Shown here in pieces: positions 14,762-22,785 of a stretch of DNA of 23,533 nucleotides. The DNA is taken from positions 1 through 23,533 of the forward strand of contig DOKO01000129.1 in NCBI GenBank assembly GCA_003510825.1, in the 5' to 3' direction. The notes under the pieces are model-generated. The model had not been told where the DNA came from, did no database searches, and worked only from the letters and a program-made list of their open reading frames with translations. The translations under genes were made by a program, and so were the position numbers. Each line of letters starts with the position of its first letter. Position 1 is the stretch's first letter. Origin of the DNA: Stenotrophomonas sp. (GTDB lineage Bacteria > Pseudomonadota > Gammaproteobacteria > Xanthomonadales > Xanthomonadaceae).

Positions 14762-15640
14762 ATGGACATCGTCGTCAAAGAAGAACTGAAGGCCTACATC
14801 GACCCGCTGACCGCGGACGAACATGACGCGCTGGAGCGCAGCATCCTGGCCGAGGGCTGCCGCGACGCGCTGGTGCTGTGGGGCGATGTACTGGTGGACG
14901 GCCATAACCGCTTCGGCATCTGCCAGAAGCACGGCCTGCCGTTCAACACCGTGCAGAACACCCGCTTCCAGAGCATGGAAGACGTGCACCTGTGGATGAT
15001 CGAGCAGCACCTGGGCCGCCGCAGCGTGTCCGACTTCCAGCGCGGCGTACTGGCCCTGCGCAAGCGCGACATCCTGTCCGCCCGCAAGCAGGTGGAACAG
15101 GCGCAGCTGCAGCGCGAGAGCGACGGTACGGCCGAACCGGCCGACGACGCAGGCGAAGACAGCCCGCCGTGGGAACCGGCACCGAAGGTCAGCCGCGCCG
15201 AACTGGCCCGCGAAGCCAAGCTGAGCACCAGCCAGGTCGGCATGATCGAACGCATCCACGCCCAGGCCGCGGCCGAGGTGGTGGAAGCGGTGAAAGCCGG
15301 CGTGATCTCGATCAGCGCGGCTGCGGCAGTGGCCGACCTGCCGGAAGAGGAGCAGCGCGCTGCCGCCGCCGGTGGCAAGGACGAACTGAAGCAGGCGGCC
15401 AAGCGCGTACGCGAATCCAAGCGCAAGCCGCGCGCACCCAAACCTGAAGCGGCCGAGATGGATTTCGAGGAACCGAGCGAGGACGAGGTCGCCAGCCGCG
15501 ATGCCGAAGTGCTCTCCGCACTGGAGCAGCTGGGCGAGGACGCCCCGGCGCTGCGCCGTCGCGTGGTCGCCCTGACCCGCGAGAACGACACCCTGCGCGC
15601 GCAGCTGGCCGCGCTGCGCAAGCAGCTCGAGGCGCTGTAA
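14762..15640 (+). CDS. ParB-like (ParB/Srx superfamily) protein with C-terminal coiled coil
   Basis: A 292 aa soluble protein. Residues 1-95 form a ParB/sulfiredoxin-like N-domain with LVDGHNRFGICQKHG (about 45-58), where partition ParB proteins have a GERR-type box. Residues about 135-190 hold a possible helix-turn-helix (LAREAKLSTSQVGMIERI), then an Ala-rich and a Lys/Pro/acidic linker. The last 30 residues form a leucine-zipper-like coiled coil (VVALTRENDTLRAQLAALRK). Homologues in Xanthomonadaceae are often labelled plasmid replication/partition related. No parA partner or parS-like site was seen, so a chromosome-segregation role is not supported; DNA binding is the likeliest property. 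ATG 14762 is preferred to GTG 14756. The ribosome site is poor. Confidence 0.75.
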   Translation: MDIVVKEELKAYIDPLTADEHDALERSILAEGCRDALVLWGDVLVDGHNRFGICQKHGLPFNTVQNTRFQSMEDVHLWMIEQHLGRRSVSDFQRGVLALRKRDILSARKQVEQAQLQRESDGTAEPADDAGEDSPPWEPAPKVSRAELAREAKLSTSQVGMIERIHAQAAAEVVEAVKAGVISISAAAAVADLPEEEQRAAAAGGKDELKQAAKRVRESKRKPRAPKPEAAEMDFEEPSEDEVASRDAEVLSALEQLGEDAPALRRRVVALTRENDTLRAQLAALRKQLEAL

Positions 15641-15646
15641 GCGTGC

Positions 15647-15669
15647 CGCCGGGCATGGCCCGGCGCTAC
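15647..15669 (-). repeat. GTAG (SMAG-like) repeat, minus orientation
   Basis: CGCCGGGC-ATG-GCCCGGCG (8-bp stem, 3-base loop) followed by CTAC, the complement of the GTAG head. It is the same unit as at 11689-11711, 22840-22862 and 23395-23417 and lies just after the ParB-like stop codon. Confidence 0.8.
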
Positions 15670-15689
15670 CGATGGGAAGACGCGCCCCT

Positions 15690-15717
15690 GTAGAGCCGAG
15701 CGTAGGCTCGGCTCTAC
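15690..15717. repeat. GTAG hairpin, 12-bp perfect stem
   Basis: GTAGAGCCGAGC (15690-15701) and GCTCGGCTCTAC (15706-15717) are exact complements around a GTAG tetraloop. A second, edge-cut member starts at 23501. It could end ParB-like transcription on either strand. Confidence 0.85.
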
Positions 15718-15741
15718 AGATCAGCGTCACCGTGCTGCAGG

Positions 15742-15747
15742 TAGACT
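15742..15747 (+). promoter_or_regulatory. TAGACT -10-like element six bases before the DUF445 start
   Basis: TAGACT is followed by six bases and then ATG 15754. If used, transcription would begin at or next to the start codon, giving a leaderless mRNA, in keeping with the absence of a ribosome site. No -35 is recognisable. Confidence 0.3.
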
Positions 15748-15753
15748 GCGCCC

Positions 15754-17040
15754 ATGACGTCTGCCATCGATCCGCGTCGCGCGCAGCTGCGGCGCCTGAA
15801 AGCCATCGCCCTGGGCCTGCTGCTGTTGATGCTGGCCGGGTTCGCGGTCAGCCACTGGCAGGGCGAGCGTGGTGGCTGGGCCTGGGTATCGGCCTTCTGC
15901 GAAGCCGCCGCAGTGGGCGCCCTTGCCGACTGGTTCGCGGTGGTCGCACTGTTCCGGCGGCCGATGGGCCTGCCCATTCCACATACGGCGATCATCCCGC
16001 GCAGCAAGGAACGCATCGGCGACAGCCTGGCCCTGTTCGTGCGCGACCAGTTCCTGGAACCGGGCGTGCTGCTGGCCAAGCTGCAGGTATTCGACCCCGC
16101 CAGCCGCCTTGGCAGCTGGCTGGCCGATCCGGCGCGTTCGCGCATGCTGGCCGACATGGCCCGTGGCTGGGCGCTGCAGGCCCTGGATTTCTTCGACGAA
16201 GGCGCCGTGCGCCGGCAGCTGCACAGCTTCGTCGTGCAACAGCTGCGACAGTGGAACGCGGCCTCCACCGCCGGCGAACTGCTGGCCCTGCTGACCGCCG
16301 ATGGCCGCCACCAGCGCGTGCTGGACGAGGGCCTGCAGCGGCTCGGCCGCTGGCTGGAACAACCGGAAGTGAAGGAGCGCGCGTCGCAGTTGATCGTGCG
16401 CTACATCCAGCGCGAGTGGCCGACGCTGTCGAACACGGTGAACTGGATCAAGCCGATCGACGAGATCGGTGACAGCCTGGCCGAGCGCCTGGCGCGCGCG
16501 GTGCTGGAGGAACTGCAGCAGGTCCTGGCCGAGCCGCAGCATCCATTGCGGCAGGACTACGAGACCTGGCTGGGCAACTACGTGCAGCGCCTGCGCGAAG
16601 ACCCGGCGCTGGCCGAGCGCATCGAGCAGCTGAAGCAGGAAATGATCGACCACCCGGCCCTGCAGGAGTACGTGCAGGGGCTGTGGGCGCGCATCCACGC
16701 CAGCCTGCGTGCGGACCTGCAGCGCGAGGATTCGGCGCTGGTCGGCCACCTGCAGCGCAGCCTGGCATCGCTGGGTTCGACGCTGCAGAGCGATCCGGCG
16801 CTGCGCGATGCGCTCAACCAGCATCTGCTGGAGGGTGCGCAGCGGTTGACCGAGCGCCTGCGTGAGGGGGTGACCACGCATATCGCGCAGACGGTGAAGG
16901 GTTGGGACGAGCGGCATCTGGTGGAACAGCTGGAACTGAGCGTGGGCCGCGATCTGCAGTTCATCCGCTTCAACGGCACGCTGGTGGGTGGGTTGATCGG
17001 GGTGCTGCTACATGCGGCGACGGTGCTGTTCAGATTCTGA
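15754..17040 (+). CDS. DUF445 family inner-membrane protein (YjiN-like)
   Basis: A 428 aa protein of the DUF445 family, close in length and motifs to E. coli YjiN. It has an N-terminal transmembrane helix (about 17-35, LKAIALGLLLLMLAGFAVS) and then the conserved EAAAVGALADWFAVVALFRRPMGLPIPHTAIIP block (about 50-82). A long, mostly helical middle follows, with repeated amphipathic segments, and a C-terminal hydrophobic helix (FNGTLVGGLIGVLLHAATVLF). The function is not established for the family; an envelope role is assumed from topology. Repeats separate it from the neighbours on both sides, so it is probably a single-gene unit. Confidence 0.88.
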   Translation: MTSAIDPRRAQLRRLKAIALGLLLLMLAGFAVSHWQGERGGWAWVSAFCEAAAVGALADWFAVVALFRRPMGLPIPHTAIIPRSKERIGDSLALFVRDQFLEPGVLLAKLQVFDPASRLGSWLADPARSRMLADMARGWALQALDFFDEGAVRRQLHSFVVQQLRQWNAASTAGELLALLTADGRHQRVLDEGLQRLGRWLEQPEVKERASQLIVRYIQREWPTLSNTVNWIKPIDEIGDSLAERLARAVLEELQQVLAEPQHPLRQDYETWLGNYVQRLREDPALAERIEQLKQEMIDHPALQEYVQGLWARIHASLRADLQREDSALVGHLQRSLASLGSTLQSDPALRDALNQHLLEGAQRLTERLREGVTTHIAQTVKGWDERHLVEQLELSVGRDLQFIRFNGTLVGGLIGVLLHAATVLFRF

Positions 17041-17113
17041 TGATTGCTTGGCAGGGCTGCGCCCTGCACCCGCAGAAGCAACGTCAACTTCAAAAGCGGA
17101 ATATCTGCGGGTT

Positions 17114-17215
17114 GGCGGGGTGGGTCCGGCTGCGGGGGTCGCTGCAAGTACGTCCATGTAAGCTCGGTCGCCGCATCCATGCGGCTCACGCCCCCGCAAC
17201 CGGACCCACCCCGCC
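17114..17215. repeat. Large inverted repeat with 25-base arms
   Basis: Left arm 17114-17138 (GGCGGGGTGGGTCCGG, two bases, GCGGGGG) pairs with right arm 17191-17215 with one mismatch. The interior contains a second perfect hairpin, GCCGCAT-CC-ATGCGGC (17170-17185). The folded RNA would be a long rod with a branched tip. Confidence 0.85.
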
Positions 17216-17281
17216 TTCGACAGTTTCCCGCGAGCTGTTGGAACCTGCTGCTGATGGTGGGTGCCGACCGTTGGTCGGCAC

Positions 17282-17320
17282 GGGGTCGGATCCCGTTGCT
17301 GCGCAACGGGCTCTGACCCC
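17282..17320. repeat. GGGGTC...GACCCC palindromic element, copy 1
   Basis: GGGGTCGGATCCCGTTGC, then TGC, then GCAACGGGCTCTGACCCC. The outer GGGGTC/GACCCC and inner CCCGTTGC/GCAACGGG pair, while GGAT opposite CTCT forms an internal bulge. Three more copies lie at 22709, 22786 and 23419. Confidence 0.8.
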
Positions 17321-17414
17321 TTGTCTGGCGAAACGCGAAGGTGTGTTGCGCGACCGGGGTCACACTCCTTATGCTCCCGCGCCATGCGGGCCAGGGTGGC
17401 CCGTGGGGGGATCC

Positions 17415-17816
17415 ATGCGAAGGATGTGGGTGTTGCTGCCATTGCTGGCGGCGGCCGGTGATGCGTGCGCGCAGCGTGTGTACAAGTGCAACGATGGCGG
17501 TCGTAGCGTCTACCAGACGCTGCCCTGCCCGAGCGGGCAGGATACGGGCGTGACGCGGCCGATCGTGCGTGATCCCAAGCTGAGCTGGCAGGAATCGGAA
17601 CGGGTCGACCGCGAGCTCCGCGATGCCCGCCGTCAGCTTCAGGCCAATGCCGGCCGCAATGCGCCGCAGGGCTCCGGCACGGTCATCGAGGCCGCCAGCA
17701 ATGCCGAGGCCTGCGACAAGGCGCGTGCGCGCCGGGAGATGGCCGAGTGGTTCGGCACCCGCACGCCGCAGCGGCAGCTCAACGACGACGTCACCCGCGC
17801 CTGCGCGTCGCGCTGA
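17415..17816 (+). CDS. DUF4124 domain exported protein
   Basis: A 133 aa small secreted or periplasmic protein. Signal peptide MRRMWVLLPLLAAAGDACAQ is followed by RVYKCNDGGRSVYQTLPCPSG, the DUF4124 motif (VYK-x-D-x-G-x-xxY-x-xxPC). The remainder is charged and helical (ESERVDRELRDARRQLQ), with a further Cys near residue 103. DUF4124 proteins are abundant in Xanthomonadaceae and have no settled function. ATG 17415 has a GGGGGG run just upstream. The stop codon is followed by the Fur-type promoter of the receptor gene, so it is not in that operon in any obvious way. Confidence 0.8.
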   Translation: MRRMWVLLPLLAAAGDACAQRVYKCNDGGRSVYQTLPCPSGQDTGVTRPIVRDPKLSWQESERVDRELRDARRQLQANAGRNAPQGSGTVIEAASNAEACDKARARREMAEWFGTRTPQRQLNDDVTRACASR

Positions 17817-17845
17817 AGGCGGGCCCAGCCTCGGCCATGCCGCGC

Positions 17846-17875
17846 TTGATTAACGAAATGCGAATGCCTATCATT
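17846..17875 (+). promoter_or_regulatory. Fur-type iron box over a sigma-70 promoter
   Basis: AATGCGAATGCCTATCATT (17857-17875) matches 16 of 19 bases of the typical gamma-proteobacterial Fur site AATGAGAATGATTATCATT. It covers the promoter TTGATT (17846-17851) - 17 bp - TATCAT (17869-17874). Fur-Fe(II) bound here would block RNA polymerase. Transcription would start near 17881, leaving a leader of about 205 bases before ATG 18087. Confidence 0.7.
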
Positions 17876-18086
17876 TACTGATCGGTTGTACGCTTAGCCA
17901 AGCGGGGCAAGGACGCAGTGCCACCCGCCCCTTCGCCCGTGTACGCCCTCCCGACCCCTGCGTTGCCCGCTGCTGCGGGTGCCGCGCCGTCGATGGGAAG
18001 TTGTGCCGGACGAGCCTGCGCGGAGCGCGGGACGACCTTGGACGCGTTTTCCATCGCCCGTTTTCGTCCTGCATGGAATCGCACCG

Positions 18087-20312
18087 ATGGCTACGCCGTT
18101 CACTCCTCCCCGCCCCACCCTGCTGGCCCTTGCCCTGACTGCCGTGATGATCGCCCCGCTGGCCCACGCCGATGCACCGTCCGCCAGCGATGCGCGCACG
18201 CTGGATACGGTGAAGGTGACCGCCGACGGCGAGATCCAGAACGGCTACACGGTGAAGAACACCCGCAGTGCGACCAAGCTGGATCTGTCCCTGCGCGAGA
18301 CGCCGCAGTCGGTCACCGTCATCACCCGCCAGCGCCTGGATGACATGGGCCTGTTCTCGCTGTCCGATGTGATGGGCCAGGTCACCGGCGTGCATGTGGC
18401 GGTCACCGACAGCGAGCGCATCAACTATGTCTCGCGTGGCTACAACATCACCAATTTCCAGATCGACGGCATGCTCAACACGTTCGGTGGGTCGATCAAG
18501 ACCAACACCGACAACGTGATCTACGAGCGCATCGAAGTGATCCGCGGTGCCACCGGCCTGACCACCGGCGCCGGTGACCCGTCCGGCACCATCAGCATGG
18601 TGCGCAAGCGCCCGACCGACACCTTCCAGATGGGTGCCAACCTGACCCTGGGCCGCTGGGGCAACCAGCGTCTGGAAGCCGATCTGGGCGGCCCGATCGC
18701 CTGGGACGGCCGCATCCGCGCGCGCGTGGTCGCCGCCAAGCAGCAGAGCGACTCGTTCCGTGATGTCTACCAGCTGGACAAGGACGTGTTCTACGGCATC
18801 GTCCAGGCCGACCTGACCGACAGCACGCTGTTCGAGGTGGGCTACGAATACCAGTCGCCGCACACCAGCGGCGTGACCTGGGGCGTGGTGCCGTACTGGG
18901 GCCCGGACGGCACACCGGCCAACCTGCCGCGCTCGACCAACTTCTCGGCGTCGTGGAGCAGCTGGCCGATCATCGAGAAGACCACCTTCGCGCGGCTGGA
19001 ACAGCAGCTGGGCAGCCACTGGTCAGTGAAGGCCGCGATCAGCCGCGCCAAGCGCAACACCGATGGCGCGGTCTGGTATGGCGCGCAGGGCTACCCGCGT
19101 GCCGACGGCACCGGCGTGCTGGCCTACATCGGCAACTTCGTCGAAGACAGCACGATGGATGTGGCGGACGTCAACGCCACCGGCAGCTTCGAACTGTTCG
19201 GCCACACCCAGGAAGTGGTGTTCGGCGCAGGCCAGTCGGTGCGCAAGGGCGAGTACCCGTCGGCATCCATCGACCCCTACCCCACCAGTTACACCCAGGT
19301 GCCCGACTGGCGGAACTGGACCGGCGATGTCGCGCCGCTGTCGGTGACCCGTCCGGGCTACCTCGGCTCGCAGGATGAGCTGCGCCAGCAGGCGGCCTAC
19401 GTGGCTACCCGCCTGCGCCTGGCCGACCCGCTGCTGGTGGTGGCCGGCGTGCGCTACGGCAACTGGGAAACCAAGACCTGGCGCTACAGCTACGACAGCA
19501 GCGGCAACCGCACCGGCACCACGCGCACCGGCTACAAGCCCAAGGACCAGACCACGCCGTACGCCGGCGTGGTGTACGACTTCAACCGCGTGCTCAGCGC
19601 CTATGCCAGCTACACCGACATCTTCGCGCCGCAGAACTACCGCGACAAGAACGGCAGCTACCTGGAGCCGGTGGTCGGCAAGATGTACGAAGGCGGCCTG
19701 AAGGCCGAGTTCTTCGACGGCCTGCTGAATGCCTCGGCGGCGATCTTCGAGGGCGAGAAGGACAACGTGGCCGAGGTCGATGATTCGGTGCCGCTGAATT
19801 CGCTTCCGGATGGCACCCAGGCCTACCGCTCCACCGGCAAGGGCAACAAGGTGCACGGCTGGGAAGTGGAAGCACAGGGCAGTATCGGCGAAAGCTGGAA
19901 CCTCTCGGCGGGCTTCGCCCACGCCGTCAGCCGCAGCCAGGCCGGCGTCGTACAGAACAGCACCACCCCGCAGGACACCTTCCGCCTCAACGCCAGCTGG
20001 CGTCCGGGCGGCATCGATGGCCGCTTCTGGCTGGGCGGCGGTGCCACCTGGCAGAGCCGCATCTGGCGCGCCAGCACCAAGCCGGCGGCCGACTACCTGA
20101 CCAGCGGCCGCACCGAACCCGGCGTCATCCAGCAGGACGCGTTCTACCTGCTGAACCTGGCCGGCGGCTACCGCTTCAACGAGAACTTCAGCGCCCAGCT
20201 CAACATCAGCAACCTGCTGGACAAGAAGTATTACAGCAACGTCGGTTTCTACAACGGCGTGTACTGGGGTGAACCGCGCAACGTCACCATGACCCTGCGC
20301 TGGAAGCTCTGA
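18087..20312 (+). CDS. TonB-dependent ferric-siderophore receptor (FpvA/FoxA/FauA type)
   Basis: A 741 aa outer-membrane receptor for Fe(III)-siderophore import. Signal peptide (LLALALTAVMIAPLAHA) is followed by a TonB box, TLDTVKVTA, near residue 35. The plug domain contains LRETPQSVTVITRQRLDDMG, YVSRGYNITNFQIDGM and YERIEVIRGATGLTTGAGDPSGTISMVRKRPT, the signature of the TIGR01783 siderophore-receptor group. The barrel ends NISNLLDKKYYSNVGFYNGVYWGEPRNVTMTLRWKL with the usual aromatic C-terminal signal. There is no N-terminal STN domain, so it should not signal to an anti-sigma factor. ATG 18087 is chosen for the signal peptide. The Fur-type promoter predicts iron repression. The actual siderophore cannot be told; the downstream PepSY cassette favours a hydroxamate type. 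Confidence 0.92.
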   Translation: MATPFTPPRPTLLALALTAVMIAPLAHADAPSASDARTLDTVKVTADGEIQNGYTVKNTRSATKLDLSLRETPQSVTVITRQRLDDMGLFSLSDVMGQVTGVHVAVTDSERINYVSRGYNITNFQIDGMLNTFGGSIKTNTDNVIYERIEVIRGATGLTTGAGDPSGTISMVRKRPTDTFQMGANLTLGRWGNQRLEADLGGPIAWDGRIRARVVAAKQQSDSFRDVYQLDKDVFYGIVQADLTDSTLFEVGYEYQSPHTSGVTWGVVPYWGPDGTPANLPRSTNFSASWSSWPIIEKTTFARLEQQLGSHWSVKAAISRAKRNTDGAVWYGAQGYPRADGTGVLAYIGNFVEDSTMDVADVNATGSFELFGHTQEVVFGAGQSVRKGEYPSASIDPYPTSYTQVPDWRNWTGDVAPLSVTRPGYLGSQDELRQQAAYVATRLRLADPLLVVAGVRYGNWETKTWRYSYDSSGNRTGTTRTGYKPKDQTTPYAGVVYDFNRVLSAYASYTDIFAPQNYRDKNGSYLEPVVGKMYEGGLKAEFFDGLLNASAAIFEGEKDNVAEVDDSVPLNSLPDGTQAYRSTGKGNKVHGWEVEAQGSIGESWNLSAGFAHAVSRSQAGVVQNSTTPQDTFRLNASWRPGGIDGRFWLGGGATWQSRIWRASTKPAADYLTSGRTEPGVIQQDAFYLLNLAGGYRFNENFSAQLNISNLLDKKYYSNVGFYNGVYWGEPRNVTMTLRWKL

Positions 20313-20325
20313 TGCCCTGATGGAT

Positions 20326-20390
20326 GGCGCCGGTTCTGCGACCGGCGCCCGGCCACGGATGGCCAACCCCGGCGCGCTTCGGTGCGCCGG
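20326..20390 (+). terminator. Two intercistronic hairpins, the second a UUCG terminator-like stem
   Basis: GGCGCCGGT (20326-20334) pairs with ACCGGCGCC (20341-20349). Next, CCGGCGCGC-TTCG-GTGCGCCGG (20369-20390) forms a 9-bp stem (one G-U pair) closed by a C(UUCG)G tetraloop and followed by CCTTTCTTCC. Both lie in the 108 bp between the receptor and DUF3649, suggesting partial termination or protection of the receptor mRNA. Confidence 0.6.
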
Positions 20391-20420
20391 CCTTTCTTCC
20401 AACGAACCTGCAGGACCGCC

Positions 20421-20741
20421 GTGGACCGCTCGCCCGAACTTGCCAGCTCCCGCCTCAGCACCTTCTTCGCCAGCGAACGCTGGGGAGTGCTGTCCCGTTC
20501 CCTGGCCGCGATCTTCGGCGGCTACGCGCTGGCCTCGATGACCAGCGTGTTCTGCGCCGTGGCGCTGCCCGCCGCGCGTGGCCAGGCCGTGCTGACCGGC
20601 ATGCTGCTGGCCATCGTGGTGGCCGCCTGCGCCGCGCTGTGGGCCTTTGCTACGCGCAGCGCACTGCGCGCCTGGGTCGGCATCCTTGGCCCCACCCTGC
20701 TGCTGGCCGCCGCGTCGGGCCTGCTGGGGGCCTGGGCATGA
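20421..20741 (+). CDS. DUF3649 membrane protein
   Basis: A 106 aa protein with three predicted transmembrane helices (SLAAIFGGYALASMTSVFCAV; AVLTGMLLAIVVAACAALWAF; WVGILGPTLLLAAASGLLGAW). It matches the DUF3649 family, found almost always between siderophore receptors and PepSY proteins. GTG 20421 follows AGGA by five bases. The stop codon overlaps the PepSY start (ATGA), indicating translational coupling. It is probably an accessory to the PepSY reductase-like protein in the inner membrane; its direct function is unknown. Confidence 0.8.
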   Translation: MDRSPELASSRLSTFFASERWGVLSRSLAAIFGGYALASMTSVFCAVALPAARGQAVLTGMLLAIVVAACAALWAFATRSALRAWVGILGPTLLLAAASGLLGAWA

Positions 20742-22372
20742 AGAACGGATTCCGCCAGTCGATGGCCTGGCTGCACACCTGGACCGGCCTGCTGGTCGGC
20801 TGGCTGCTGCTGCTGATCTTCATGGCCGGCACCGCCAGCTACTACCGCGAGGAGATCAGCCGCTGGATGCGCCCGGAGCTGCCCAGCGCCAAGGTCAGCA
20901 CCGACGTGGCCGCGCAGCGCGCCATCGACTTCCTGCAGGACAAGGCCGGCAACGCCGAGATGTGGTACGTGACGCTGCCGCAGCCGCGCAACCCAGCCAT
21001 GAGCACCTTCTGGCGCGTGCCCGCCGACCAGGCCGATCCGTCCAAGGGCCGTCGCGGTGCCTTCGGCGATGCAACGCTGGACCCCAACACCGGCGGCGAA
21101 CTGAAGGCGCGCGACACCCGCGGTGGTGATTTCTTCTACCGGCTGCATTTCGACCTGCACTACATCCCGGTGTACTGGGCGCGCTACCTGGTGGGCTTCT
21201 GCGCGATGTTCATGCTGGTGGCGATCATCACCGGCGTCATCACCCACAAGAAAATCTTCAAGGACTTCTTCACCTTCCGCAAGGACAAGGGCCTGCGGTC
21301 GTGGCTGGATTTCCACAACGTCAGCGCGGTGATGGCCCTGCCCTACCACGCGATGATCACCTACACCGGCATCGTCACCCTGATGATCATGTACCTGCCG
21401 TGGGGCGTGAAAGTGGCCTACCCGCAGGACGAGGACAAGTTCTTCGCCGAAGCCTTCGGTGGCATGCCCGAGGTGAGCGCACCGGCCGAGGGCCGCGCGG
21501 CGCCGCTGCCGATCGCGCAGCTGCTGGACAGCGCGCGCGCACACTGGAAGGGCGTGGAAGTGGCGGGCTTCACCGTGACCAACCCGGGTGCCGCCAACGC
21601 GGTCATCGACATCCGCCAGCGCGACGGCAAGCGGCTGTCCACCGATACCCCGGCGCTGCGCTATGACATGGTCAGCGGTGCCCTGCTGCAGGAGAGCCCG
21701 CCTTCCGGCGGCGCAACCGCCACCCGTGGCGTGATGTATGGCCTGCACCTGGCCCGCTTCGCTGATTGGGGCCTGCGCGCGTTGTTCTTCCTGTCCGGCC
21801 TGATCGGCTGCCTGATGGTGGCCAGCGGCGTGGTGCTGTGGGCGGTGAAGGAACGGCCCAAGCATGCCAAGAGCGGGCGCATCGGCTTCGGCCTGCGCCT
21901 GGTCGATGCGCTGAACATCGGCGCCGTGGCCGGCCTGCCGATCGCGTTCGCCGCCTACTTCTGGGGCAATCGCCTGCTGCCGCTGGAGATGGCCGAGCGC
22001 TCCAACGCCGAGGCCAACGTGTTCTTCTACGCCTGGGGCGCGGCCCTGCTGGCCGCCTTCATCTGGCCCAAGCGGATGATGTGGGCGTGGCAGCTGTACA
22101 TCGGCGCGGCCGCCTTCGCGCTGGTGCCGGTGATCAATGCCCTGACCACCCACGCGCACCTGGGCGTGACCCTGCTCAGCGGCGACTGGGTGCTGGCCGG
22201 CTTCGATCTGTCGATGCTTGCCTTCGGTGCGATGCTGGCGATGTGCGGCTGGCGCATGCAGCGCTGGACGCCGCCGCTGAGCGCGGCTGAAAAGAAGAAG
22301 CGCGCAGCGGCTGCTGCAGCCGCCAAGGCACCGGCTGCGCCTGCGACGGCCGAAGCGGAGGCCAGCGCATGA
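20738..22372 (+). CDS. PepSY-associated TM protein, probable ferric-siderophore reductase (FoxB/PiuB-like)
   Basis: A 544 aa inner-membrane protein. It begins FRQSMAWLHTWTGLLVGWLLLLIFMAGTASYYREEISRW, the standard PepSY_TM start. Further helices lie at about residues 145-168, 195-220 and 345-370, plus three or four near the C-terminus. His residues that may bind haem occur in WLHTW, LHFDLHYIP, DFHNVSAVMALPYHAM and YGLHLARF. FoxB/PiuB-type relatives reduce ferric siderophores to free the iron. The C-terminus is a low-complexity Lys/Ala tail (EKKKRAAAAAAAKAP). It overlaps DUF3649 and DUF3325 by four bases each, so the three genes form one coupled unit. Confidence 0.87.
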   Translation: MKNGFRQSMAWLHTWTGLLVGWLLLLIFMAGTASYYREEISRWMRPELPSAKVSTDVAAQRAIDFLQDKAGNAEMWYVTLPQPRNPAMSTFWRVPADQADPSKGRRGAFGDATLDPNTGGELKARDTRGGDFFYRLHFDLHYIPVYWARYLVGFCAMFMLVAIITGVITHKKIFKDFFTFRKDKGLRSWLDFHNVSAVMALPYHAMITYTGIVTLMIMYLPWGVKVAYPQDEDKFFAEAFGGMPEVSAPAEGRAAPLPIAQLLDSARAHWKGVEVAGFTVTNPGAANAVIDIRQRDGKRLSTDTPALRYDMVSGALLQESPPSGGATATRGVMYGLHLARFADWGLRALFFLSGLIGCLMVASGVVLWAVKERPKHAKSGRIGFGLRLVDALNIGAVAGLPIAFAAYFWGNRLLPLEMAERSNAEANVFFYAWGAALLAAFIWPKRMMWAWQLYIGAAAFALVPVINALTTHAHLGVTLLSGDWVLAGFDLSMLAFGAMLAMCGWRMQRWTPPLSAAEKKKRAAAAAAAKAPAAPATAEAEASA

Positions 22373-22698
22373 TGCTGCTGGCCCTGACCCTGTCGTTCTC
22401 CGCGTTCACCGCGCTGTCGCTGGCGATGGAAAAGCACCAGCAGGACCTGCACGGCAAGGCCGCCGCGACGCCGGCACGGCGCACGCAGTGGCGCGTGCTG
22501 GGCTGGGCGCTGCTGACGGTCGCGTTCGCGCTGTGCGTGGTCGACCATGGCTGGGCGATGGGCCCGGTGCTGTGGCTGGGTGCGTTGACCCTGGCTGGCG
22601 TGCCGCTGGCCTTTGGCCTGTATCCGTACCGGCAGGCGTGGATCGCACCGTTGGCCATCGCGCTGCCGGTTCTCGGCCTGGTGGTGGCGGTGCTGTAA
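22369..22698 (+). CDS. DUF3325 membrane protein
   Basis: A 109 aa protein with about three hydrophobic helices (LLALTLSFSAFTALSLAM; VLGWALLTVAFALCVV; and a C-terminal pair ending LALPVLGLVVAVL) and the family-typical MEKHQQDLHG after the first helix. DUF3325 members close the receptor-DUF3649-PepSY cassette in many proteobacteria. ATGA overlap with the PepSY stop codon indicates coupled translation. Function unknown; presumed part of the siderophore-iron reductase complex by context. Confidence 0.82.
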   Translation: MMLLALTLSFSAFTALSLAMEKHQQDLHGKAAATPARRTQWRVLGWALLTVAFALCVVDHGWAMGPVLWLGALTLAGVPLAFGLYPYRQAWIAPLAIALPVLGLVVAVL

Positions 22699-22708
22699 CC
22701 CGACAGCC

Positions 22709-22749
22709 GGGGTCGGATCCCTCGCGCGCAGCGCAAGGGCTCTGACCCC
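22709..22749. repeat. GGGGTC...GACCCC element, copy 2
   Basis: It begins GGGGTCGGATCCCTCGCGC and ends GCAAGGGCTCTGACCCC (41 bp). It is followed by CATCCAGATCCACCCGCC and a degraded GTAG unit. It lies 10 bp after the DUF3325 stop and may end the siderophore operon. Confidence 0.8.
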
Positions 22750-22785
22750 ATCCAGATCCACCCGCCAGGCATGGCCCGCGCGGCC

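Larger units (their letters stand above)
17041..17414. repeat. Intergenic repeat island
   Basis: A 374 bp gap without a gene I can support, packed with palindromes: GCAGGGC-TGC-GCCCTGC (17051-17067), a large inverted repeat (17114-17215), GTGCCGACC-GTT-GGTCGGCAC (17261-17281) and a GGGGTC...GACCCC element (17282-17320). The tail holds a -10-like TTATGCT near 17370 that may serve the next gene. Confidence 0.75.

Noticed and set aside
15727..16917. A 396-codon minus-strand open frame opposite DUF445
   Set aside because: Composition is that of a shadow frame; the plus-strand DUF445 motifs are unmistakable.
17979..18086. In-frame upstream extension of the siderophore receptor
   Set aside because: It would bury the signal peptide behind 36 charged residues; ATG 18087 gives a normal signal sequence.
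20324..20737. In-frame upstream extension of the PepSY protein
   Set aside because: It overlaps DUF3649 and its hairpins; the ATGA overlap at 20738 and the family N-terminus fix the start.
20522..22159. A 545-codon minus-strand open frame opposite the PepSY gene
   Set aside because: His/Gln/Gly-rich shadow of a well-supported membrane protein.
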